Assembly: GCF_020536995.1 (NCBI RefSeq)
Contig: NC_068357.1
Location: 55,715,640 to 55,779,639, forward strand
DNA: 64,000 bases
Direction: 5' to 3'
Origin: Dreissena polymorpha
Lineage: Eukaryota; Mollusca; Bivalvia; Myida; Dreissenidae
Made by a program: the position numbers and the translations under genes. The notes under the pieces were generated by a model, which made no database searches, was not told the DNA's origin, and was given only the letters and a program-made list of their open reading frames with translations. Positions 34,813 through 46,789 of the stretch are shown here, one piece after another. Positions within the stretch are counted from its first letter, which is position 1; the number at the start of each line of letters is the position of its first letter.

Positions 34813-35124
34813 TGTTGTTGCTGTGTGTCTTGTAATATCTGTGGATGAAGCCATCCATCATGAAATAGCGTGTCGACATAATCTAAATTCTGAATAACCT
34901 TTTTTACAATTTTATTAGGAAATATATGTATTACATGGCATACTGGTTAAATAAATATAAGGATGAAACACACATTACATAAACATCATCTGAAAACAAA
35001 ATGATCTCTCTGGTCCTGTTGCTAGTGTATCCCACACATACTGCTTATGGCTAGACATTTGCAACTTTAACATGATCATACAATTATTTTCAAAACAATC
35101 TATACACTGGTGCAATATAAGTGA

Positions 35125-35643
35125 ACAAGAGGCCCATGAGAGCCTCAATCGCTCTACTGGCTATTTGAGTCCTCATTGATACAAAGACACTGTGCAAGTT
35201 TGCCAAGAATTGGATGAAAATTATGGACTTTATCACATAAAAAAACTGAATTTTCATTTTTTTCTCAAATTCAAGGGGAGATAATTCTGGACTTATAACT
35301 CCGATATTGCTCATTTTCAATAGGGTTTGACTCATTATTCAGATAAAGACACTGTGCAAGTTGGGTAATGATTGGATGAAAACTGTGGACTTTATTGCGT
35401 AAACAAGCCTTATTTCACAATTTTCTCAAATTCAAGGGGAGATAATTCTGGACTTTTTACTCTGATGTAACCCATTTTCAATAGGGTTCGAGTCCTCATT
35501 AATATAAAGACACTGAACAAGTTTGAAAAGAATCAGATGAAAACTGTGGACTTTAGCGCGTAAACAAGAAAAAAACTAAAGCACGGACGACGGAAACCAT
35601 GCCATGATATAAGCTCTTCAGGCCTTCTGCCAGTAGAGCTTAA
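35125..35643 (+). repeat. Bivalve repeat with three internal tandem units
   Basis: It begins CAAGAGGCCCATGAGAGCCT and ends TTCTGCCAGTAGAGCT. Inside, a unit of about 170 bp repeats about three times: GAGTCCTCATTGATA.AAAGACACTG, AAACTGTGGACTTTA, AATTCAAGGGGAGATAATTC and TTTTCAATAGGGTT. ACGGACGACGGAAACC near the end is typical of the family. Confidence 0.75.
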
Positions 35644-36107
35644 AACCTACATATACATGTGAGATTGCACTACTGTCTGGTTATATGTAAATGCCTGGAT
35701 GCACAATAAATAAACTGATTTATATTTGTTAATTACGTATACTTCATCATGGTTTTATAATTTGTGTAAAATAAATGCGTAAAACCACACAAAAATTAAT
35801 ACCCGTCATTTTGATTGCTTACTTTTTTTACACATGTTAACGTCTTTCTTGTAAAAGAAGTTATATATATGGAAAACATTTTTGGTAGCAAATTATATTA
35901 TTGCTAGTGTACACCTTTTACTTATAAGACATAGAATAAGTGTGGAAAAGCACATAACCTCATTAAATGCTAGAATTCAGGGTCCTGTCTTAACAAAAAT
36001 CTTATGACACTTTTTGGTTATGACTAAATATTCAGCTTACAATAAATAGGCATTTAGAATCTGTATGATCCTAAAATAAAGAGCATGTGAAAGGAAATAA
36101 ATACAAT

Positions 36108-36356
36108 TGACCCTTGCTCTGGGAAAATGGGATTTAATGCATGTTCCTAAAGTGTTGTCGCAGATTAACGTGTACGGTCCGCACAGGCTAATCAGGAAAG
36201 ACACTTTCTGGTTTTATGAGATTTTGAAAAAAAATTCCACTAGGCCGACAATGTTGTCTCAGATAAGCATGTGTGGACCACATAAGCTTATCTGGGACGA
36301 CAATTCACACACTTGCATAAAGCCATTTTCCCCAGAACGCGGCTCAATTTGATTGA
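36108..36356 (+). mobile_element. Palindromic dispersed element, copy 2
   Basis: Same family as 34610-34812. It contains GCTCTGGGAAAATGGGATTT, ATGCATGTTCC, a CGGTCCGCACAGGCTAATCAGG core and the inverted end CATAAAGCCATTTTCCCC with AGAACGCGGCTC. Confidence 0.78.
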
Positions 36357-36880
36357 ATGCAAGTACCAGGTCTACTTAACCTTGGCTGTTCACTGCAAAC
36401 AAATTATAACTAATGTCAAAATGTCAGCACAACAAAAAAGAAAGGCAAGAAATTTTTACTAAACAACTTCACCATTGAAATCTAGCAAGAACATATCTGC
36501 TTACCAATCTTCAAGATGTGTGAAAAAGATTCTTGTAAAATCATTGCAAGATAAGTAAAATAATGTGAAATAAATCAATTTCTCTAATACTATGTTGAGC
36601 TTAAGCATGCCAAATGCTCAAATGGTAAACAACAAAATGCTGCATGATTGAATAAACAGTTCAATATGTTCCAACTAGCAGAATATTTCTTATTAAGATT
36701 GGCCTTATTTTTTTCTAAATCTTAATAAAATGCCACCTTAGATATTGGATACAGAGTAGCCAAAATTCTAAGCAATAAAACACATAACACACACTATTAT
36801 CATTATCAGAACATTTAGACTGGTCCCTGAAGTTTTTTTTAAACTGCTTGTAGCTCCAGTTAGTCTGATTCACCTTTGTG

Positions 36881-36943
36881 CTAGTGTCTCTCCCTGGTAA
36901 CGTCCAGCTCCTTCAACAGGTGGTCTAAGTTGTAACCAGGAAC
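36881..36943 (-). CDS. Candidate terminal exon of unknown gene
   Basis: After a good acceptor (TACTGTAAATGCAG) the minus strand reads VPGYNLDHLLKELDVTRERH and stops. It is amphipathic and protein-like. It opens in phase 0, and the candidate upstream exon at 37635-37864 closes in phase 0 in one of its frames. No family is recognised. Confidence 0.42.
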   Translation of the reverse strand, partial: VPGYNLDHLLKELDVTRERH

Positions 36944-37634
36944 CTGCATTTACAGTAGGGAAGTGAATGCAACACATTTGTCTTGTTAAGGTTGAAATCA
37001 TTTAATATTTAGCTTGATTTATGCAAGAGCTTAGGCCTTATTAAGAAACGTGAAGTGTATGCAATTGTATAACTGAAAACTTATTATGGTTATTTACCTT
37101 GGATTTAAGGGCAAAAAAAACATTTTAATTCTATAACTGATACCAGCAGAGTTACCGGTATAACCTGTGCAGTTTGAACCTGACTCAACTTGATACACAT
37201 GTTAATTTGTATACAGTACTTATAAGTGCTGTGTTGTGGAATCTGATTTTCTGTATTGCAGCGATGTCTTTGCCCAATTGGAAAAAGGACGGGTACACTT
37301 GGGAATTTTTTTTTTATTCAAAATGTTTTAAACATCATAAGCTATGGAACTCATTCCATAAACCTTTTTATAGTTAGATACTAAAAGCATTTTTCCTCAT
37401 CATTAATTATGTAGGGAGTTTCAAGAACAAATTAAAAGTTATTCATACAGGAAGGTCTTGTAAACAATATTTAGGAAGTTTTCAATAATAAATGACTTCT
37501 TTAAGTTTGCACAGTAAAATAAGATGTATATGCATGAATATTATGAAACAATAGAAATCTTTACATTAAAAAAGAATTAGCGTGGTATTGATTGTTCCAA
37601 AATATCTAGCACAGGCCTCTTCAGTGATGCCTAC

Positions 37635-37864
37635 CTGATAACACCTGGGTGTAATAGTCCAGTGCTGACACTGCCACAGTTCCTGTATTTGCATGTCCAT
37701 GCCTCCTTCTTTTACTGTCGGGTGCAAAAATTGCCTTTGCAGCGCTAGTGCTACTGACAGAGGTTACTGGTGTTGGTATTGTGTACTCCTGTCACATGTG
37801 TTGACATTCAACAAATCTGCTGCCTGCCTTAAAAGAGCAGCTGCTCTTTGTTGTTGGCTCATAT
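37635..37864 (-). pseudogene. Candidate upstream exon, frame interrupted
   Basis: It is bounded by an ATTTGCAG acceptor and a CAG|GTAGGC donor. Starting at Met 37862, one frame reads MSQQQRAAALLRQAADLLNV and runs 32 codons to a stop, then reopens in the same frame to the donor. The most protein-like stretch of the 3' part (SSTSAAKAIFAPDSKRRR, then SALDYYTQVLSG) is in another frame. The exon may therefore carry an indel, may be two exons with an internal acceptor (GTGACAG near 37785), or may be a pseudogene. The downstream partner is 36881-36943. Confidence 0.38.
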
Positions 37865-38235
37865 CTGCAAATGTATTCATGTACATTATTTTTTATTTAT
37901 AAAAACAAGTCACCATTATGTAGTATAATCATAGATTCGAGAGATAATAACTGTTACGTAGTCAGATATTACGCTTGCTGATCTAAGTTTCCATACATTT
38001 TTCACAGAAATATGATCTTATCTGCTTTGCTCATGATCTAAGTACCATCTTTATGGGAAATCTTCACCCCCCCCCCCCCCTATTATCCTACATGTGCTAA
38101 CATCTTGATGTGTTTGTTTGTATGGTTTTTTTGTTTATGTATTTAACTTACATTAAGGCAAAGATTCACTTAATTATGCTTCCTGGGTTTCACCAGTACT
38201 AGGCTTGGGCTCTGCAGTCTCGCCAGAGGAAACTC

Positions 38236-38325
38236 CCATGAAAAAAATCAGCACTGCACGTGAGGATCGAACCCAGGACCCCTGAGTTACAAACCGTAAA
38301 CATTAACTGGGTCACTGAGCTACAC
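38236..38325 (-). repeat. tRNA-like SINE head
   Basis: The minus strand has TGTAGCTCAGTGACCCAG and CTGGGTTCGATCCTCA as A- and B-box matches. There is no clean cloverleaf, so it is read as a SINE head or tRNA relic. Confidence 0.5.
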
Positions 38326-39564
38326 ATTATTGATGCAAAGAAAAACAAGATCGATCTACCATTTAAGTAAAGACAAGAAAAATCTTCATTAAATGTGTCT
38401 GTTTGAAGACACCTGTTAGGTAACTGTTCAACACATACTGTGATCAACTCAAACCCATTTTGGTCCACTTATACCTGTTTTTGGTCAACTGGTACCTATC
38501 CAAAGTCATCTCATACCCAATATACAGAAACAGGTGTAAGATGGTCAACATATATTGATAATAGTATAAAACAGTATCCGAAATATAAACATTTGAAATG
38601 AAAAAGAGAAACCATATAATTTCAGAAAACATAATTATTTTTGTTCGTAAATGACGTAATTGTGCATACTTATTTTCTCACATTGCTTTCCATTTTAATT
38701 AGCTCTTTGTATGAATTTCCATGCCGTTTTGGGGATAAACTAGTAAAAAAAACAATTAAAAAGAATCATTTGAATAAGAAACAATTTTACCAACCTAGGT
38801 ATCAACCGATTTGATTAGATAAATGACAGTGTTACGAAGATAAGCGAAGAAAACAGAATGAAATTAATAGTTAAATTCAAACCAGCCAACAGTTAGACGT
38901 TTTGATCATGGTAACCCACTTTCGTTACAATTATACGTTTGACGTGTTTACAAATGAAAACAAGATTACGTCCATTAACTTCAAATAGACCTTAATCACA
39001 AACCAAATGACAACTCAACGTTCGAAATGGGGATTACAATCGTATGCAATTAACATAATAAACAAGTACACTAACAAGTAACCTTTACCTGAATAAGAAC
39101 AGTGGAGAATACGTTCGAAACGACGCGGTAGAGTTGTTCATCTGGTAGATATATAATACAACACCGTTTTAAATATTAACCTTTTACGAAAACTACCGTT
39201 AACGACCGACAACTCTGGTTCTCCGTCGTGTATGAATTCAGTATTACTAATGCATTCATCTTAATGCATTCGGCATTCGGCTTACTTCATGTGAGCTGCT
39301 GCCTTTTGCTTATTCGTTTCGCAGAACTTACAAAAAAATGCTATTTTCTAGAAATACTAAGTATTGAAATGATAATATTTCATCAACAAGAAGATATCCA
39401 CACGAACAAGTTAACAGAAATAATTAATTTGTCAATTTACTCGAGAGAATACATGATTAACATACATCGAGTAAACAATAAAAAGAAGTATGCAAGCAAT
39501 ATTTCACTTACTGATAAAAACAAGCATACAGGCGCAAGGAAGTCGCAGTTATTTTGTAACAAAT

Positions 39565-39680
39565 AAAATAAAGCAAAATGCAATTGTAATTTAGCAGTAT
39601 GCAATTGTCATTTAGGATGATTTAGCAGTATGCAATTGTCATTTAGCAATATGTAATTGTCATTTGGCAACATGAATGGA
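39565..39680 (+). repeat. About 20-bp tandem repeat
   Basis: CAGTATGCAATTGTCATTTAG-like units occur about five times with small changes (GCAATTGTAATTTAG, CAATATGTAATTGTCATTTG). Confidence 0.65.
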
Positions 39681-40207
39681 CTGGCGGATATTCCCTTCCA
39701 TATTTATGTGGGGTCATTATGTGTTAATCGGATACGCGCATACAAAAATTTACGCCATGCTGTATTTTGTTATTCATTAACGACACTTTTACACAAATAT
39801 TCGCATTTTTATGTGTAACTCAATATTTTTTATCATACGAAAATGTCATGTTTATTCATTTAAAACGTACAATGCACGCCACAGATAGTATGCAGACTGA
39901 AGTTACCACCATATAACAGTTATAACTGCACATCGCGAGCCTTGTCTTAACATTTTCAATACATTATTTCCTCGTGACTATCGCTATAATTGGGAATGTT
40001 AAGCTCGTCTATTAGAGCACTAATTTGCATTTAACAAATAACAATATATTTGCAAAATAATTCTATTTTGTCTATGCAATCGCAATTTTGTACCTATATT
40101 TGTGCCTATTCTACGTTAATATGTAAATGTCAATAACTTGTTTTTTTACCACAGCTGACATGTCATTTACCAGTATTTTTTTTGCTTTTATTTGTTACAG
40201 CCTGTGC

Positions 40208-40295
40208 CATTTGAATTGGGAAAATTAGCGCGATAAACCATGAAATTGGGAAAATTAGTGCGATAAACCATGAAATTGGGAAAATTAAGCATTAT
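40208..40295 (+). repeat. 31-bp tandem repeat, three copies
   Basis: The unit TGAAATTGGGAAAATTAG followed by CGCGATAAACCA repeats almost exactly three times; the last copy is cut short. Confidence 0.75.
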
Positions 40296-41488
40296 AAATA
40301 TGATATAAGTAACAGAATTAAAATCGTTTTTAAGTGCATGTTCAGGGTTTTTGGCGATACATTGTAATTGCCAACAGCTGTAAATTATAAACAGTTCCGA
40401 AAATTAATTTGTGTCATGTATTACATACACTTTTATTTCAAGTCCTTATTATATAAAATACGCCACCACATCTTACACAAAAATTGTAGATATACATTTG
40501 ATAAGTTTCAGCCACCAAACTCGAATGTACACATTTTCAAAATGACACCTTGTCAACCATTCACAACAGTATTCAATTATGGAAACATATTGTGAAATAG
40601 TACGATTCTTTTCGATTCCAGTTCAATACAATAATTTATTCACAGCTTCAAATTTAAGCCACATGTATTAAGCAGAAATTTTAAAAACATAATATAAATG
40701 TTCATGCCTATCACTTTATTTAAAAACTCGTGAATAAGCAACATGTACATGCCTAATTAATGTTAATGACACCGCTCCATTTTAATATACAACAAATACA
40801 AAGTACAATATTATTGTTGTATTTGCTAATCCTGTAATCCTGGTCTAGTTTTGCCCGCCTATTTAATGGACATGGTGCATGCTTTTGTAATTTTATTGTA
40901 ATACAGTAACAACAATAATGCACTACAAACCTTTTTCAACCAGCATTGACTTGAACATCTGGCTATTTTAATCAATTAGTTTAAGGACCTGTTTTGCTGG
41001 GCATATAAATGTGTCCGTCTGTCAGTAATTCAGATGTGTTTGCAATACGTTACTAAAACGTAATGTGAACTATCGTATCGCAACCCCATGATTTAATTAG
41101 GGTTTTCAGCATCATAACCATAATAATGGCCCATTTTTTTAGCATACAATCCCTCTAGCACTCCTGACAAAGGAACATGTTTTAAATATTAGTTCAATAG
41201 ATATGCTGTCAATGTCTAAAGACTGTATTGTCCAGTGGAATCACGTTAGGTTGTGTATGTGCTGATTCTCCGGGTCCGATTTCGGATAAATGTACACGTT
41301 TATTTTCAACTTGTTTTGTTTCAATTAAACATAGTTTGACTCTAACAATTATCACAGTTTTTTACTTAAATATTTAATGATACTCTTCAAAAATGAAAAA
41401 CCTTTGTTGACGAGTCATTTCAAAACGAGTTAGGCTAAACCCGAAACAAGCATCACCGTACTTAAAATAAAGAATAACATTTTTTCAC

Positions 41489-42157
41489 TACGGAATACCG
41501 TTAGTGCCATCGTGGTTACACATTAAAATCCAGAAGGCGACAATGCGATAGTGTGATAGTACGATGGCGACAATGCGATAATACGATGACGACAGTACGA
41601 TAACGCTATAGTACGATGGCGCCTTCCGGTACACATGCGCACAACGTTGTTTTCCTAGATGGAGCCACTTGTAAAAATACTTCACAGTTCAGCATACCTT
41701 ACATCAATACCCATTCTCTAACTTATTTGATTTCATTATTACTGTAACCTCTTTCAAAGTACATCTTTATAAAATCATCTATTTTGTATCTGCAATAAGA
41801 ATAGTTTGTGTACCGGAAAGCGATAGTCGACAATGCGATAGTACGATGGCGACAATGCGACAATGCGATAGTGCGATAATACGATGACGACAGTGCGACA
41901 ATACGATGGCGGCAGTTCGATATTACGCTGGCGACAATGCGACAGTACGATCACGACAAAACGACAATACGATGGCGACAGTGCGATAGTACGATGGCGA
42001 CAATGTGAAAATACGATGACGACAGTACGAAGACTATCGCATTGTCACCATCGTACTATCCCGTTTTCGCATTGTCGCCATCGTTCTATCGCAGTGTCGC
42101 CATCGTACTATCGCACTTTCACATTGTCGCTCTCTGGATTTTAATGGGTATTCCGTA
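41489..42157. mobile_element. Foldback element filled with 22-bp minisatellite
   Basis: The ends are inverted copies (TACGGAATACC..CATTAAAATCCAGA and TCTGGATTTTAATGGGTATT), with TTTCAC duplicated directly outside (41483-41488 and 42158-42163). The arms consist of a 22-bp unit of the type GATAGTACGATGGCGACAAT. The unit is in one orientation from 41530 to about 42030 and inverted from there to 42130. Between, at about 41622-41821, lies a segment with its own inverted ends (CTTCCGGTACACA and TGTGTACCGGAAAG). Confidence 0.72.
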
Positions 42158-43051
42158 TTTCACAGACTATGTTTTAGTAGGAAATTTATTCTAAGCATTT
42201 TATCGAAGATCTGAATAATTATCACCACTATCTTTTCGATCGTCATCTGTGATTCAAATAGTAACTTGTACCTTTCCTTTTGTATCTTCTTTTGTATCAA
42301 CATTCCATTTGTTGTAATGAACTTTCTTTTCTTTTGCCACATTGACCTTTAAATAAGTTAACACAAGACACTGGTTCAACTTTCAATCACTTTAAATTTC
42401 CAGTTCTTGATTCTCAACAAATCACTTTTCTTTTACATAAATCACTTTTCTTGTTTTACACTATGTTAATATAACAAATCCAACTTTTCAAGGTAAACTT
42501 CAACACACAATCCTTTTTCTTTAATTCTCTTTCTAATTCTCCCTTGTCCAAGCACATGGCGTGGTATTTTTACAATATTTTCCCGCCAACTCACAAGCAT
42601 CTTATGAAAAGCTAGACAAACATGAAAAGCAAGATTAACATGGATTATGATACCTCTGCCATAGCACCAGCTAGCTTTTCAGACTGAAGTTCTAATTTTG
42701 GGTTAGGGTAACATAGTACAATTTTCCCGCCTGAATATGGCTTTATCGCCAAAATAACTAGGTCAAAGATGAAGCAAAGATATTTAGTCTGTTGTTACAT
42801 AACTGGCGGAGAAAAGTGCTTTTATACGTATTAGATGGAGCTAATTTACATAACACTGTCAATGTTTAATATATACAAAATCGTGGCATTCACGACATCT
42901 GTTTCGATAATGAACTATATTCTTTATTGATGCAATTGATGATAAATGTTTAAGAAATATGAAAAATACTATAGTAAATATATATATGTTGAATAATTCA
43001 TTTTTTGAAGCTTCATCACAAACTTGCAGTAAGGTGGCGTCGACTGCCATG

Positions 43052-43113
<62 letters not shown>
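43052..43113. repeat. (TA)n microsatellite, about 31 units
   Basis: An uninterrupted TA dinucleotide run. The open frame through it (Ile-Tyr repeats) is an artefact. Confidence 0.95.
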
Positions 43114-43117
<4 letters not shown>

Positions 43118-43757
43118 TATGCTATATTTATGTAATGGATCTTCACACCGCAGGTATTCCATATTCCATGGGTTTTTGTCGGAAATAGTTTATCTCAAAC
43201 GACATTATTGCATACATACTATAAATAAACGACACATTTATAGTTTAAACAAGTTCAACATTAGATTTAAAATGCATTTGGGATTATAACACTTATTTTT
43301 CGTTTAGTTATAAACTGAAATTTGTGACTATTGTAACCACATAAAGCAACATTAACTTCATATTTGAATAACTGATTTTGTACTTTATTATGATATATTG
43401 CATAAATTGTATTATTATGATATATTGCATTAATTGTATATCCAATTTGCTTATCAAACAAACTACACTACGTTACCGGTCGGTCATAATAAGAAATATA
43501 CTCTTCAGTCAGTATAAGAAAACAATCTTTATTGCAATATACCTATTTATATCGTCAAATTACAATACACTCTCGCCATTTATACCATCGGACAATCCAA
43601 TATTCCACCGTATTGGACGCGCGTCTATTCAATACATTCCATACGGTCCGAGTTTAAACGATCATTTTAGAGTCTTCCTAGAAAAATTCCTAACGAAAAA
43701 TTGAAAGATTAAACAGGATATTGAAACTAAAAATATTAGAGATCCGTGAAAATACAG

Positions 43758-44211
43758 TTAAAGTGATATTATGGGCATCTAACAGTTTATAGGTGTCTAT
43801 CGCAACCGTTCTTTATTTTTGGTGTTTTCACTTTATATACACTTATATTTCTTTATGCAGCATCAACCTACTAAAACAATATCCCGGAAAAAGAAAAATA
43901 ATGCATTTGAATATCAACCGTACTTTCGTTTGACAACTGATCATGCATGTACGATGTGATACTATATTTAGTTTTAGTGCAGATTCGTTCAGACGACACA
44001 AAGACACAATTTTGTTTTACGGATCATTTTGGCTTACAGGACCGGGTGGGTCACGTAAGATATCGAATATAAAAAAATATTTTTTTAAACAACTGGTAGC
44101 AAGATGAGTTGCAAATAATTGGTCAGTAACCACATTTGAACTTATTATTTTGACCTGAAAATTCTTTTCAGCTCAATCCAACAGTAAAAAATGCCCATAA
44201 TATCACTTTAA
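43758..44211. mobile_element. TTAA-flanked MITE
   Basis: The ends are exact inverted copies: TTAAAGTGATATTATGGGCA at the left, and the complement (TGCCCATAATATCACTTTAA) at the right. TTAA at both ends fits TTAA-targeting (piggyBac-like) transposition. The 450-bp interior has no coding frame. Confidence 0.78.
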
Positions 44212-45861
44212 GCTACACATGGTTAAAATAAATGTTTAAATTAATAATTAATAATTTATAGTATATTGCTTGGCAAACAAGATGTTTACAATTTGCGTAT
44301 CATAACGTAATTAATAAAATAATGTAAGTGCGCGGCTATGACATGTCAGCTGTCTTCCAATTAAAATGTAACATTATATTACCCAGACCGCTGTCAAATA
44401 ACCAAATATTATTATTAAATGCAAGAAAATAACCGGAATTTATACAATTATATTGCTTTGTCAACTTTATAGTGTATTTATATATAGTTGATATTGAAAT
44501 TGTTGTTTTTTCCAGAGAAGTTGATTTTTCGTTATAATTTTGATTATTGTTAATTCAAAATTATTTTTTCACCAGTTAATATCATAGCCACACGCTAACC
44601 ACCTGTGTATCCAGCATCACTGTTTCTGGTTTAGCAAATTTTAATATAATTTTTAAACAATAAAACTAGCCCCGTAGGTTCAAACGGTTTTGGTTACACG
44701 ACATTTTGCAAGTAGAATACACTTACCATTAGTTGCGTTTGATCTCGTATGGTTGCACAAAAAAATGAGCACATATATGGTTAAGACGCCAACGGAGCTT
44801 ATATCTACCATGATAAAGATCTTAGTAAGTTGAATTTTGGAATAATACAACTGTTTCTATGATTGGTCGGCTCCCCCATCGCGAAATGCCTCCTCGAATA
44901 TCAATATAATCGTGTTAAACATTTTAAGTTATTAATAAACAACTAACTGAAAACGTATTTAGTTTATTGTGTCGCATAATTCGACAACCATCTTTCAAAA
45001 AAGATAAACATTTTGTGACGCGGTATTTTTAAAGCAGGTTTTATTGAGTTACGAATTATTAACATGTAATGTGTGGGTAGTTCTTTAGATATTGCACGCA
45101 GTTTAAAACACAGTAAAAGCCAGTATATGTAGTGTTACAATAACAACCTACTGGAATGCTTGTTGATAAATTATCATATTCTTTAAATCTTCCATGGACT
45201 CGTGTTATAGCCTAGTCGTAAGACTGTAATTGCAAGTATTAAACATGTTCAATTCATGTTAATACTGAACTTTCGTAGATTGCTTTCTTCCGCCAACTTG
45301 CCTTAAAACAAAAATCCAAACATGGGACCTTCATTGTACAAATAGTTTAACGATTATCATCAGACCTCGTGAGTGTGTAATGATCAAAACTAACCATTTT
45401 AAATTAACCATTTATCACAGAAAGAACGACCAATTCATGTTTGTGTTTGTTTGTTTTTCAAAATCAGTCAAATCACATTTCCAAGAAAAAACGATGATAA
45501 CTAAAAATTTGATTATGATCGCCGGGCTACTGTATTTCGCAATCCATACTGAACTGTTAATTTGTAATATTTCACAACCCACACGCAATCGCGTGTTCCC
45601 CCTCCCCCTAAAAAATTAACACATAATCCTAGTAATTTTGGTTGAACTGACTCAATTTGTGTAATATTCTCCAATTGCTTTTTTAGCTGCGACGATGCGC
45701 TATATTATCATCCTTATACTTGTCGCATGTTAAAGTAGAAATACACCGCACTCTACTGATACGTGTCGTCGCATCAAGGATGGAAGCTAAACAGGCAAAG
45801 TTTCCGTTTTACACACAGATCTGATCAACCATGTATTGTCAGGAAGATATTAGTTTAAACC

Positions 45862-46035
45862 TATTTATTTTAGATTGATTGCATTGAATGCCATAGAATT
45901 ATTAAAATGCTCTTGAGTCTGTTTTAAGAATAGAGCATGTACGTTAATGTCTTTTGGGAAGACCGAAAGAACGCTTCAACAGTAGGGAACAAACCCATGA
46001 CCTTCTGTTCGCTAGGCGGTTACGATATCCACTAC
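45862..46035 (-). mobile_element. tRNA-headed SINE, reversed diverged copy
   Basis: On the minus strand it follows the SINE at 9490-9672 from head (TTGCGTAGTGGATATCGTAA, CATGGGTTTGTTCCC) to tail (AACAGACTCAAGAGC, ATTCAATGCAATC, TAAAATAAATAGG). It is clearly diverged. Confidence 0.68.
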
Positions 46036-46789
46036 GCAACGTCCGTTTTAAGTATGGTAATTCATACGCATGCTACTTAATTCTTTTTTTTTTCTGACAA
46101 AACCTCGTTAACAAGAGTTAAAGATCTCTTATCAGGTTCGTTTAAACCGAATAAACCGAATACGCAAACTAATATTTCAAACTTGAAGTATATTCCTACG
46201 ATGTATTGGCTTATCAATATCATCAACTACAATATCCTGGTTGTACAGGTAGTTTGCCAGCAAATGAACATGTACACGACGACAAAAAAAGAAGGCAGGC
46301 ATTGTGTTTTTAATTCTTTATCATATGAGAATTGGGGAAAGCATACAATGTTATACGCTTTTCTGAACATGACGCCATTATGGTTGTTTGCTGGCCATTG
46401 TCCCGTTCAATGCCCGTTTACAACAACTGACTCTTAGTTGCATTCTCTAAACGGCTTCGTTTCAAGATGCTTCTCAAAACGATCATTGGCTGACAGTTAT
46501 TGTCAAAATAGATGTTTGAATTGGGAGCTGTAAAGAAACTAAACAGCTCATAGGTTTCATTATTTGGAATGTAGCAATCTACAGATTTAAAACAAAGTTG
46601 GTATTTGACATGAAGTGACGATCTCCAAAATGTATTCTTTTTTTTTTAATCTTTTTGAAAATAACACGGCCACGAGGTGTAATCCTTGGCATCTCTAAAA
46701 TCACGAAGTGTTCCTCTACAAATATTGTTGAAATCACGCCCACTATCTCAATCAACTGTATTTTTTATTCTTGATCATTTTGTACCCGC

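Noticed and set aside
41884-42144. Open frame through the 22-bp repeats
   Set aside because: An artefact of a tandem repeat inside a foldback element.
43005-43289. Open frame with Ile-Tyr repeats
   Set aside because: Produced by the (TA)n microsatellite.
46183-46437. 84-codon plus-strand frame at the unit start
   Set aside because: A one-base indel in the A run and other changes make the two near-identical units read different proteins, so coding is not supported.
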